The notes beneath the pieces were generated by a model, which saw only the letters and a program-made list of their open reading frames with translations, was not told the DNA's origin and searched no databases. Below, piece by piece: positions 56,671 through 64,000 of a DNA stretch of 64,000 nt. Origin of the DNA: Tenacibaculum sp. SZ-18 (GTDB taxonomy: Bacteria; Bacteroidota; Bacteroidia; Flavobacteriales; Flavobacteriaceae); contig NZ_CP019335.1 in NCBI RefSeq assembly GCF_002813915.1, positions 2,091,777 to 2,155,776 of the forward strand. Direction: 5' to 3'. A program made the position numbers and the translations under genes. Position 1 is the first letter of the stretch; every line of letters starts with the position of its first letter.

Positions 56671-57594
56671 ATGAGTTCTTTTTTACATATTACAAACGGT
56701 GACATTACAACTGGAATTTTAAAAAACCTTAACATTAAAGGCGAAATTATTACTTGGCGTGAAATGTTATGTGAGGGAAAAACAACTGCAGATGTTGGAA
56801 GTGAAGATTTTTGGAAAACTCGGTTTGACTTCTTTAGCAATGTTTATCAAGTGACCAAAAAAACATTCATTGATTTTACTTTAAAAGAGTACAGAAATTT
56901 ATGTAAACAAAATCAAGATGAAATTATACTTTGGTTTGATTACGATTTATTCTGTCAAATAAATATGTTAGCTGTTGTTAGCTGGTTAAAAAAATATCGA
57001 AAAGGAAGTAAAATTACCATTGTTCACGCAGGTGCTTCTGGTAATCATATTGGTCATTTATCTAAAGAGGAACTTGCTAATTTGTATTTAAACAGAACTC
57101 AACTTTCACAAGATGATATTGAATATGCCGATTATATCTGGCAATTATACTGTTCTGACAGTCCATTACGATTGGAAACCGTACATAAATTTAATCCTTC
57201 TTCACCTTTCATTTACTTATCGGATGCTATTAACGCACATCTTAAACGTTTCCCTTCAATAGAAAATGGTTTAAATAAAATTGAAAATAACATAATCCAG
57301 GCTGCTCATAAAGCAGACTTAAAATCTGAAAATGAACTTGTAAGCAAATTGCTTAAAGAACAACAAGTTTACGGATTTGGTGATATTCAATACAAAAACA
57401 AGATAAAAGAGCTCAGAAATTTATTTTCTTCATTAAATCCAGTTAAACTTAGCGAAGACGGTATTCAACTTCTTAATAATCAAATTAACTACTATAGAGA
57501 ATTACGTTCTGATTTTTCGTATCTTGGCGGGGCAAAAAAATACAGCTATCTGTATATGAATGCTAACGACAAGTTATTGAAATTAACATCTTAA
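56671..57594 (+). CDS. DUF1835 domain protein
   Basis: The 307-residue protein has the DUF1835 N-terminus (LHITNGDITTGILKNLNI, EIITWREMLCEGKTT) and IILWFDYDLFCQINMLAVVSWL, followed by a helical C-terminal part with RELRSDFSYLGGAKKYSYLY. The family has no known activity; some members have an ATP-related or nuclease-like fold by prediction. It overlaps the nucleoside phosphorylase gene by 1 bp, suggesting coupled translation. Confidence 0.8.
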   Translation: MSSFLHITNGDITTGILKNLNIKGEIITWREMLCEGKTTADVGSEDFWKTRFDFFSNVYQVTKKTFIDFTLKEYRNLCKQNQDEIILWFDYDLFCQINMLAVVSWLKKYRKGSKITIVHAGASGNHIGHLSKEELANLYLNRTQLSQDDIEYADYIWQLYCSDSPLRLETVHKFNPSSPFIYLSDAINAHLKRFPSIENGLNKIENNIIQAAHKADLKSENELVSKLLKEQQVYGFGDIQYKNKIKELRNLFSSLNPVKLSEDGIQLLNNQINYYRELRSDFSYLGGAKKYSYLYMNANDKLLKLTS

Positions 57595-58463
57595 TGAATA
57601 TTCAAAATTCTGAACTTATTTTAAATCCAGATGGCAGTATTTACCATCTAAATTTAAAACCTGAACATATTGCTAACGATATTATTTTTGTTGGAGATCA
57701 AGACCGCGTAGATAAAGTTACTGAGCACTTTGACAAAATAGAGTTTACAACTCAGAAAAGAGAGTTTAAAACATCTACGGGATTTTACAAAGGAAAACGA
57801 TTGTCAGTTGTTTCAACTGGAATTGGACCCGATAATATTGATATTGTTTTAAATGAGTTAGACGCTTTAGTTAATATAGATCTAGAAACTAGATTAGTTA
57901 AAAAGGAACACACAGCTTTAAATATTATTAGAATTGGAACATCTGGTTCATTACAAAATGATATTCCTGTTGATTCTTTTTTACTAAGTTCACACGCTCT
58001 TGATATTAATGGAATGCTTCATGCGTATCAAATAGAAGATATTTCTATTCCTGAAATTGAAAAGGCTTTTATAAAACATACAGATTGGTCCGTAAGAAAA
58101 GCAAAACCTATAATTATTGATAATTCTAAAGAACTAGAGAGTAGATTATTTTCAAATATAACCTTTAAAGGAATAACTGCTACTGCTGGAGGTTTTTATG
58201 GGCCACAAGGTCGTGTTTTAAGACTTTCGTTACAAGACCCAAACATCAATAAAAAAATTGATAGCTTTAATTATAATGGTCATAGAATTACCAATTTAGA
58301 AATGGAAACTTCTGCTATTTACGGTTTATCTAAACTACTTGGACATAAAGCTTGTTCTATGAACGCTATTTTAGCAAATAGAGCAAACGGAACTTTTAGT
58401 GAAGATCCGAAAAAAATTGTAGAAGACTTAATTATATACACGTTAGATAAACTAGTTGAATAA
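57594..58463 (+). CDS. Nucleoside phosphorylase
   Basis: The 289-residue protein of the PNP/UDP family splits nucleosides to base and ribose-1-phosphate. It has IIFVGDQDRVDKVTEHFDKIE, STGIGPDNIDIVLNELDALV, the phosphate-binding region RIGTSGSLQNDIPVDSFLLS and the ribose-binding NLEMETSAIYGLSKLLGHK. The closest type appears to be uridine phosphorylase, but purine specificity cannot be excluded. The next gene, a substrate-binding protein, begins at the base after its stop. Confidence 0.88.
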   Translation: MNIQNSELILNPDGSIYHLNLKPEHIANDIIFVGDQDRVDKVTEHFDKIEFTTQKREFKTSTGFYKGKRLSVVSTGIGPDNIDIVLNELDALVNIDLETRLVKKEHTALNIIRIGTSGSLQNDIPVDSFLLSSHALDINGMLHAYQIEDISIPEIEKAFIKHTDWSVRKAKPIIIDNSKELESRLFSNITFKGITATAGGFYGPQGRVLRLSLQDPNINKKIDSFNYNGHRITNLEMETSAIYGLSKLLGHKACSMNAILANRANGTFSEDPKKIVEDLIIYTLDKLVE

Positions 58464-59318
58464 ATGCTGAATTTAAAAGTTGGTGGCGTTCCTGAACATT
58501 TTAACTACCCCTGGTATATTACTTTAAAAAATAAAGAATACACCAAGAAGGGAATAAACCTTAGATGGCAAGATTTCCCTGGAGGTACAGGTGCAATGTG
58601 TAAAGCTTTAAGAGAAGGTGATATTGATATTGCTATTGTTCTTACTGAGGGAATTATCAAAGACATTATTGACGGGAATCCTTCAAAAATCATACAAACT
58701 TACGTTAAAAGCCCATTAATTTGGGGGATTCATGTAGGAGCCAAATCTAAATTCAAAAGTATTGATGACCTTGAAAATGCTACTGTTGCTATTAGTAGAT
58801 TTGGTTCTGGTTCACATTTAATGGCAATTGTAAATGCGTACAATAATGGCTGGGATATTACCAAACTTAGATTCAAAGTTGTTAAAAACCTCCAAGGAGG
58901 AATCGATGCACTTACTAATGGAGACGCAGATTATTTCATGTGGGAACATTTTACGACAAAACCTTATGTTGATGAAGGGATCTTCAGAAGATTAGGCGAT
59001 TGCCCCACTCCATGGCCATGCTTTGTTGTTGCAATACGAGATGAAGTTTTAGAAAATCACCCTGAAGAAATTAAAACTATAATTGATATTCTAAATAATT
59101 GCACTTCTAATTTCAAAGAGATCAAAGATATTGATAAAACGCTATCAATCAGATACGAACAACAGCTTGAAGACATTAAGGAATGGTTATCTATAACAGA
59201 ATGGAATGACGGAAAACCAATAACCAAAAATTTATTGACTCGCATTCAAAATAAAATGGTTGGCTTCAACGTTATATCCGAAAAGATTAATTCTGGAAGA
59301 TTAATTAAAAATTTGTAA
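58464..59318 (+). CDS. NMT1/SsuA-like substrate-binding protein without signal peptide
   Basis: The 284-residue protein has the two-lobe periplasmic-binding fold of the NMT1/thiamine-pyrimidine or SsuA type (INLRWQDFPGGTGAMCKALREGDIDIAIVL in parts, TVAISRFGSGSHLMAIVNAYN, GGIDALTNGDADYFMWEHF). The protein starts directly with LNLKVGGVPEHFNYP, with no signal peptide or lipobox, so it may stay in the cytoplasm. No ABC permease or ATPase is next to it. It is encoded head-to-tail with the phosphorylase, which could hint at a nucleobase ligand; that is inference. Confidence 0.72.
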   Translation: MLNLKVGGVPEHFNYPWYITLKNKEYTKKGINLRWQDFPGGTGAMCKALREGDIDIAIVLTEGIIKDIIDGNPSKIIQTYVKSPLIWGIHVGAKSKFKSIDDLENATVAISRFGSGSHLMAIVNAYNNGWDITKLRFKVVKNLQGGIDALTNGDADYFMWEHFTTKPYVDEGIFRRLGDCPTPWPCFVVAIRDEVLENHPEEIKTIIDILNNCTSNFKEIKDIDKTLSIRYEQQLEDIKEWLSITEWNDGKPITKNLLTRIQNKMVGFNVISEKINSGRLIKNL

Positions 59319-59341
59319 ATTTAACGTCTAAATAAGATAAA

Positions 59342-59503
59342 ATGAAAAGAGTAGTATTTATTGCAATTTGTATTGTTGGTTCTTTAGGATTAATCTCGTG
59401 TGGAAGTACAGCTCCGTGTGGCTTATCACAAAACACAAAAACCAAGCAAACTCAACAAAACTATCAACAGGAGATTGTTGTTGCTGATGCGGCAGCAGAT
59501 TAA
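59342..59503 (+). CDS. Small lipoprotein
   Basis: A 53-residue protein with a clear lipobox (GSLGLISC, Cys20) followed by GSTAPCGLSQNTKTKQT and the acidic tail VVADAAAD. A second Cys occurs six residues after the lipidated one. It lies 23 bp after the substrate-binding protein gene and is followed by a terminator. Too short for other annotation; function unknown. Confidence 0.7.
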   Translation: MKRVVFIAICIVGSLGLISCGSTAPCGLSQNTKTKQTQQNYQQEIVVADAAAD

Positions 59504-59531
59504 GTTGATTGTTCTTTTTTCAAATTCAATA

Positions 59532-59558
59532 AATCCGCTTCTTTAGGCGGGTTTTTTT
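59532..59558 (+). terminator. Terminator of the DUF1835-phosphorylase unit
   Basis: A 7-bp stem with one G-T pair (AATCCGC at 59532-59538 with GCGGGTT at 59547-59553) is followed by T residues. Confidence 0.7.
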
Positions 59559-59572
59559 ATTACCTTTTGTAA

Positions 59573-60285
59573 ATGAAAAAGGTTTTAAAAATTGCTAAAG
59601 TAGTCATAGCATTATTTTTGGTATTAATTTTAATTGACTTCTACGTTTTTCGAGGATATTTCAACGTAGATGTTTTTCGAAGATACTTCCCCGATTATAG
59701 CGAAAGAAAAGAGATTCAATCTGATAATCTTGAGTTAAAAATTAAAAAATCTGATAGTTCATTTCTTATTAATTTCAAAAATAAAAGCTTAAAACCATAT
59801 TTTGTTAAGACATACAGATGGAAAGTTAAATTTCCTGTTAATGACTCTATTTTTTTCCTTCATTTAAGATCTAAATCTTACTACCCATATCTTCAAGATG
59901 ATTATAAAGATGGAATGGATTGTGGAACAGGTATAGGGTATTTCTCAATAAACCCTTTAGAAAGTTTCGAAAAAGAAATAGGTTACTATGAATTAATAAA
60001 AAACCATCTAAGCTACGATCATCGTAAAAAGACACAAGGCGATACAATCAATGATTTATTTTACAATAAACCTCTCATTATTTCAAAAAAGATCAGCTTC
60101 CTTATCTAATTAGTAGAGATGATTTAACTGAAAAAGACAGTTTGAGTCTTCGACTGTACATTCCAGTATATAACTATAGCTACAACCAATTGATTTATGT
60201 CAAATCCAACAAAATCCAGGTTTCATATTTAGATGTAATAAAGAATGATGTTCAAGTTAAAAAAGAAGATTTTGAAAACTATTAA
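59573..60285 (+). pseudogene. Membrane-anchored hypothetical protein, frameshifted
   Basis: The first frame (59573-60109) gives 178 residues with an N-terminal membrane helix (VLKIAKVVIALFLVLILIDFYVF), then stops shortly after a run of six A at 60085-60090. If one A is added, the frame continues as DQLPYLISRDDLTEKDSLSL and LYIPVYNYSYNQLIYVKSNK through to a TAA at 60283-60285, giving about 237 residues with similar composition. It is thus probably one gene with a one-base deletion, which may be real or a sequencing error. The protein is not recognised; it overlaps pcm by 4 bp. Confidence 0.7.
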
Positions 60286-60923
60286 TTCCTCTTTTTCAAC
60301 ATTGGAACAAATTTAAAATCTCCGAGCTCATGTTTCTCAAATTCTTTTGCCGATTTTCTAAGTAGCAAAGTCATAATTTGAGTTTTGTTTCCAACCGGAA
60401 TTAACAACTTCCCTCCTATTTTTAATTGACTTAATAACGGATTAGGAATAAAAGGTGCTCCTGCGGTTACGATAATTTTGTCAAAAGGTGCTTGTTCTGG
60501 TAAACCTTTGTAACCATCACCAAATATAAACTTCTTCGGCCGGTAACCAATTTTTGGCAAGAACAATGAAGTTCGTTTAAAAAGTTCATGTTGACGTTCT
60601 ATCGTATAAACCTCTGCTCTTAATTCTAACAAAACTGCTGTCTGATAGCCCGAACCTGTTCCTATTTCTAAAACTTTATCACCTTCTTTAACTTCCAAAA
60701 CTTGAGATTGAAATGCAACTGTGTAAGGATGAGAAATAGTTTGATCTGCCGCAATAGGAAAAGCTTTATCTTGATACGCATGATCCTCGAAACTACTATC
60801 TATAAAGAGGTGTCTTGGAATTTTTCTAACAGCATTCAATACTTTTTCATCGGTAATTCCTTTTCCCGATAACACATTCGCTAATTGATTTCTAAGTCCT
60901 TGATGTTTGGTAGTATCTCTCAA
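60282..60923 (-). CDS. pcm: Protein-L-isoaspartate O-methyltransferase
   Basis: It methylates isoaspartyl residues so that damaged proteins can be repaired. The 213-residue protein has the family N-terminus (VRKIPRHLFID), AFPIAADQTISHPYTVAFQSQVL, in two halves, the SAM motif VLEIGTGSGYQTAVLLE, and PFDKIIVTAGAPFIP. Length and motif order are normal. It is convergent with the preceding frameshifted gene and divergent from the oxidoreductase. Confidence 0.95.
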   Translation of the reverse strand: MRDTTKHQGLRNQLANVLSGKGITDEKVLNAVRKIPRHLFIDSSFEDHAYQDKAFPIAADQTISHPYTVAFQSQVLEVKEGDKVLEIGTGSGYQTAVLLELRAEVYTIERQHELFKRTSLFLPKIGYRPKKFIFGDGYKGLPEQAPFDKIIVTAGAPFIPNPLLSQLKIGGKLLIPVGNKTQIMTLLLRKSAKEFEKHELGDFKFVPMLKKRN

Positions 60924-60986
60924 AAAAAAGTTGATTTTTGTGTTTTTAAAAGTAGTAATTATTCATAGAAAAAATCTATAAAAGTG

Positions 60987-60994
60987 TATCTTTG
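60987..60994 (+). promoter_or_regulatory. -7 element of the oxidoreductase-hbd unit
   Basis: TATCTTTG matches TAnnTTTG; the ATG is 48 bp downstream. The TTG element is not obvious at 19 bp. Confidence 0.5.
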
Positions 60995-61042
60995 TTAGCG
61001 TTGATTTGAAAAAATCAGCAATCATTTAAAACTTAATTATAT

Positions 61043-62008
61043 ATGCTAAAAGCCGGAGTTTTAGGAGCAGGCCATCTTGGAAAAATTCATCTTCGATTAT
61101 TACAAGAATCAGAAAAATACCAACTCGTTGGGTTTTATGACCCTAATGAAGAGAATGCCCAAAAAGTAGCCGCTGAATTCGGATACCATTTATTTGACTC
61201 AGTTGATAGCTTAATTGACGCTGTTGATGTTGTTGATATTGTTACTCCGACTCTTTCTCATTTTGAATGTGCTAAAAAAGCGATTGAAAAGGGAAGGCAT
61301 ATTTTTATTGAAAAGCCAATTACAAATACACTTCAGGAAGCTGAGGCTATTAAAACTTTAGCAAGTCAAAACCATGTTCGTGGTCAAGTTGGGCATGTCG
61401 AACGCTTTAATCCTGCATTTAAAGCAGTTAAAGATATTATTGAAATGCCTATGTTTATTGAAACACACAGACTTGCTGAATTTAATCCTCGCGGAACTGA
61501 CGTTCCAGTAGTATTAGATTTAATGATTCATGATATTGATATTATTTTATCTGTAGTGAAATCAAAAGTAAAGAATATTTCTGCAAGTGGTGTTTCTGTT
61601 ATTTCTGAAACTCCAGATATTGCCAATGCTAGAATCGAATTTGAAAATGGCTGTGTAGCAAATTTAACTTCAAGTAGAATTTCCATGAAAAACATGCGAA
61701 AAACTCGCTTCTTCCAAAGAGACGCGTATATCTCCGTTGATTTCCTTGAGAAAAAATCTGAAGTAGTTAAAATGAAAGATGCACCAGAAACTCCTGATGA
61801 TTTTGCTATGATCTTACAAAACGCAGAGGGAATTAAGAAGCAAATTTATTTTGAAAACCCAAAAATAGAACCAAACAATGCAATTTTAGATGAGTTGGAC
61901 TCATTTGCTGATGCAATTCATCAGGATATTACCCCTGTGGTTTCTTTAACTCAAGGAACAGAAGCATTACGAGTAGCTCAGAAAATAATTGATTGTTTTT
62001 CTAAATAA
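61043..62008 (+). CDS. Gfo/Idh/MocA family oxidoreductase
   Basis: The 321-residue NAD(P)-dependent enzyme has an N-terminal Rossmann fold with GVLGAGHLGKIHLRLL, followed by IVTPTLSHFECAKKAIEKG, the catalytic-type EKP in FIEKPITNT, and a C-terminal beta-sheet domain with VPVVLDLMIHDIDIILSVVK. Substrates in this family are sugars or sugar derivatives; none can be named. The 3-hydroxyacyl-CoA dehydrogenase gene follows 26 bp later and is probably co-transcribed. Confidence 0.9.
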   Translation: MLKAGVLGAGHLGKIHLRLLQESEKYQLVGFYDPNEENAQKVAAEFGYHLFDSVDSLIDAVDVVDIVTPTLSHFECAKKAIEKGRHIFIEKPITNTLQEAEAIKTLASQNHVRGQVGHVERFNPAFKAVKDIIEMPMFIETHRLAEFNPRGTDVPVVLDLMIHDIDIILSVVKSKVKNISASGVSVISETPDIANARIEFENGCVANLTSSRISMKNMRKTRFFQRDAYISVDFLEKKSEVVKMKDAPETPDDFAMILQNAEGIKKQIYFENPKIEPNNAILDELDSFADAIHQDITPVVSLTQGTEALRVAQKIIDCFSK

Positions 62009-62034
62009 CATATAACAACTAAAATTTAATTTTC

Positions 62035-62922
62035 ATGAAAAATATTGCTGTTATTGGTGCAGGAACAATGGGAAATGGTATTGCCCACACTTTTGCTCAA
62101 TTTGGATTTAACGTGCAATTAATTGATGTTTCACAAGCTGCTTTGGATAAAGGTATAGCTACTATTTCTAAGAACTTAGATAGAATGGTAGCCAAAGAGA
62201 AAATATCAGAAGCAGATAAAACAAACACTTTAAATAACATTACTACGTACACTAATATTCAAAGCGGTGTTCAATATGCTGGATTAGTAGTTGAAGCTGC
62301 GACTGAAAACGTAGACCTAAAACTAAAAATATTTAAAGAATTAGATGAAGTGTGTCCTGAAGATACGATATTAGCTACTAATACTTCTTCTATTTCAATT
62401 ACTCAAATTGCTGCGGCCACCTCTCGTCCGGAGAAAGTTATCGGAATGCACTTTATGAATCCAGTACCAATTATGAAATTGGTAGAGATAATTAGAGGGT
62501 ATAATACTTCTGATGAAGTAAATGACTTTATTGTGAACTTAACCAAAGAAATTAATAAAGTTCCTGTTGAGGTAAATGACTACCCTGGATTCGTAGCAAA
62601 CCGTATTTTAATGCCAATGATTAACGAATCAATTGAAACATTATATAACGGAGTTGCTGGTGTAAAAGAAATTGATACAGTAATGAAATTAGGAATGGCT
62701 CATCCTATGGGACCATTACAATTAGCTGACTTTATTGGTTTAGATGTTTGCTTATCTATATTAAACGTTATGTACGAAGGATTCAAAAATCCAAAATACG
62801 CTCCATGTCCACTTCTAGTAAACATGGTTACTGCCGGTAAATTAGGGGTTAAATCTGGTGAAGGTTTTTACGATTACTCTGAAAGCAGAAAAGCTGAAAC
62901 TGTTGCTAAAATATTTAGCTAA
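62035..62922 (+). CDS. 3-hydroxybutyryl-CoA dehydrogenase
   Basis: The 295-residue NAD-dependent enzyme has the N-terminal motif IGAGTMGNGIAHTFAQFGF, VVEAATENVDLKLKIFKELD, MHFMNPVPIMKLVEIIRGY with the catalytic His, and the C-terminal dimer domain (GFVANRILMPMINESIETLY, LGMAHPMGPLQLADFIGLD). It fits Hbd/PaaH-type dehydrogenases of fatty-acid or aromatic catabolism; no other pathway genes are adjacent. Confidence 0.93.
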   Translation: MKNIAVIGAGTMGNGIAHTFAQFGFNVQLIDVSQAALDKGIATISKNLDRMVAKEKISEADKTNTLNNITTYTNIQSGVQYAGLVVEAATENVDLKLKIFKELDEVCPEDTILATNTSSISITQIAAATSRPEKVIGMHFMNPVPIMKLVEIIRGYNTSDEVNDFIVNLTKEINKVPVEVNDYPGFVANRILMPMINESIETLYNGVAGVKEIDTVMKLGMAHPMGPLQLADFIGLDVCLSILNVMYEGFKNPKYAPCPLLVNMVTAGKLGVKSGEGFYDYSESRKAETVAKIFS

Positions 62923-63385
62923 TTAAAATTACTTACATATAACGTTATAAAACAAAAAGAACTCGGATGAGTTCTTTTTTTAATTGGGGATTATATAAGT
63001 GTTAATTACTAAAAAGTAATTAAAGGGGAAACAATTGATGATTATCGGGGAATCTAAAGGGGGGAATGTTACTTGTAAAAGGGTCTTTAATTATATCTTA
63101 CGAAAACTGGTATACTCTTTACTTTTAATTCTGAATTTGATACTCCAAATAATAATCTTAATAATTGATCTATTATAGGTTGAAAAGTGTTCATATTAGA
63201 TTTTTTTTTAAGGTTTTATTCTTTTTTTTGACCCCGCTAAATTACTAAGTAATTGTTCTTTGAGATAGAACTTTTAGACTTACAGTAGTACCTTACACGA
63301 TAAATGGTATCATTTTATCGATAAATAAGAATAGAATGAGGATTCAAAGAAAAAGTAGTCATACATTACTATTATTTTACCATAT
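62923..63385. other. Intergenic region between hbd and the T9SS protein gene
   Basis: After the terminator at 62954-62981 the sequence has several G-runs on the plus strand (63023-63066), long T-runs (63200-63230) and an inverted repeat near 63298-63320 (CGATAAATG and CATTTTATCG, one bulged base). A 35-codon minus frame (63087-63194) is too weak to call. Confidence 0.4.
62954..62981 (+). terminator. Terminator of the oxidoreductase-hbd unit
   Basis: A perfect 11-bp stem (62954-62964 with 62969-62979, loop GGAT) is followed by T residues. Confidence 0.85.
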
Positions 63386-64000
63386 TTATTTTAATATTAA
63401 TTTACCTGACCATGTTTTTGTACCAGAATAAATCTTAAAGAAATACAATCCAACAGCTAAATTATTTCTTTTAAATACTAAAGTATTGTTCCCTGCATTG
63501 GCATTATAAGTTTCTTTATGTACTTGCTTCCCAAAAATATTGTATACTTCAAATTTTAATTTGCTATTCATATCAGAGCTAAATACTAATTTAGTTACCT
63601 CTCCCACAGGGTTAGGCATTACTTTCACATTATTTTTAGTTACAATATCATCGACTGATGCAGAAGCAGATTTAGAAAACTTAACATTCCCTATTTCTAA
63701 TGTTTTATTCTCAGTTAAACCTCCATCAGACAGAAGCGTAAAGAATAATGTTTTGATATCATTAAAACCATTATTAACTTGCTTAGCACTCGATATTAAA
63801 TCTGACAATAAAATAATATGTTCTTTCTCTGTAGAGGATAAATTAATGGTAATATTAGGCTGATCCTCCCAGCTAGATATACTTTCACGAAGCAACATAA
63901 CTTTTAACTGTCCAGTTCCTTTTGCTAAGAACGAAAGTGAGTTATAATCCGAAACATCTACTTGTTCAAATTTTGGAGTTAATGACCTATAAATAGAAAC
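63386..64000 (-). CDS. T9SS type A secreted protein, C-terminal part (N-terminus outside window)
   Basis: The minus-strand frame remains open from the stop at 63386 to the right edge (204 codons), so the ATG at 63898 is internal and the real start lies beyond 64000. The visible N-terminal part (FEQVDVSDYNSLSFLAKG, KVMLLRESISSWEDQPN) resembles a carbohydrate-binding jelly-roll. It is followed by a type A sorting domain (VKVMPNPVGEVTKLVFSS, FEVYNIFGKQVHKETY, TLVFKRNNLAVGLYFFKIY, and the terminal KLILK). The protein is probably a secreted enzyme with a binding module. What precedes it cannot be seen. Confidence 0.85.
   Translation of the reverse strand, partial: VSIYRSLTPKFEQVDVSDYNSLSFLAKGTGQLKVMLLRESISSWEDQPNITINLSSTEKEHIILLSDLISSAKQVNNGFNDIKTLFFTLLSDGGLTENKTLEIGNVKFSKSASASVDDIVTKNNVKVMPNPVGEVTKLVFSSDMNSKLKFEVYNIFGKQVHKETYNANAGNNTLVFKRNNLAVGLYFFKIYSGTKTWSGKLILK

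Noticed and set aside
63087..63194. 35-codon minus-strand frame between hbd and the T9SS protein
   Set aside because: It starts with ATG and has plausible composition, but there is no promoter, recognised motif or supporting context.
63298..63320. Inverted repeat near CGATAAA/TTTATCG
   Set aside because: It is short and bulged, with no T-run and no adjacent regulator, so it is not enough for an operator or terminator call.

Overview
The window looks like a chromosome segment of a marine Flavobacteriaceae bacterium (Bacteroidota), possibly Tenacibaculum or a close relative. The signs are an AT-rich sequence, promoters of the Bacteroidota form TTG-N19-TAnnTTTG, type IX secretion (T9SS) sorting domains, PorQ and PorP/SprF proteins, a SusC-like/OMP_b-brl receptor, and an NAD-type 3-hydroxyacyl-CoA dehydrogenase. 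No rRNA, tRNA, CRISPR array or recognisable transposase or integrase gene was found. Most of the window is core genome with short intergenic gaps and many clear hairpin terminators.

Layout. 1-7537 (minus): a gliding/T9SS surface operon. It encodes a type B-sorted Ig-like protein, a PorP/SprF protein with an unusual SPOR-like C-terminal extension, and a giant SprB-repeat adhesin that runs off the left edge. 7.6-13.1 kb: porQ, cmk, rluD, a PASTA protein, ddl and coaD. 13.1-18.8 kb: an accessory stretch with a MORN/TonB-C protein, an M14 peptidase, a three-gene insert flanked by two copies of the peptidase 3' end, a MORN lipoprotein and a decayed methyltransferase. 18.8-26.2 kb: SulP transporter, pyrR-pyrB, a STAS-like protein, a tiny T9SS-CTD protein, ribonuclease Z and an outer-membrane receptor. 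26.3-33.2 kb: a C1q-like secreted protein and a marR-MFP-RND-TolC efflux operon with a palindromic operator. 33.2-38.2 kb: carB, rpmH and pyrG. 38.5-46.9 kb: a ChW-like lipoprotein, an FtsX/LolC-type permease, a NamZ (DUF1343) lipoprotein, a cysteine synthase homologue, an S9 peptidase, YbaB, a VOC protein, DUF2752 and a CCC-motif membrane protein. 47-56.5 kb: a large SF1 helicase, rocD, an ECF sigma/DUF6768 pair, rlmD, DUF6452, DUF6048, an Fe(II)/2OG dioxygenase and an SUI1-like factor. 56.6-64 kb: a DUF1835/nucleoside phosphorylase/substrate-binding trio, two small proteins (one frameshifted), pcm, a Gfo/Idh/MocA oxidoreductase, 3-hydroxybutyryl-CoA dehydrogenase and the C-terminal part of a T9SS type A protein.

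Functional themes are surface secretion and gliding (adhesin, SprF, PorQ, several CTD cargo proteins), pyrimidine synthesis (pyrR, pyrB, carB, pyrG, cmk), peptidoglycan synthesis and recycling (ddl, PASTA, NamZ) and efflux.

The most unusual element is the insert at about 15.76-17.50 kb. It encodes a small membrane protein, a STAS-GHKL ATPase fusion interrupted by a single in-frame TAA, and a DUF4325 STAS-like protein. This resembles a partner-switching module. It sits between a 112-bp direct repeat in which five of six differences are synonymous, so it was probably imported together with a diverged allele of the peptidase 3' end.
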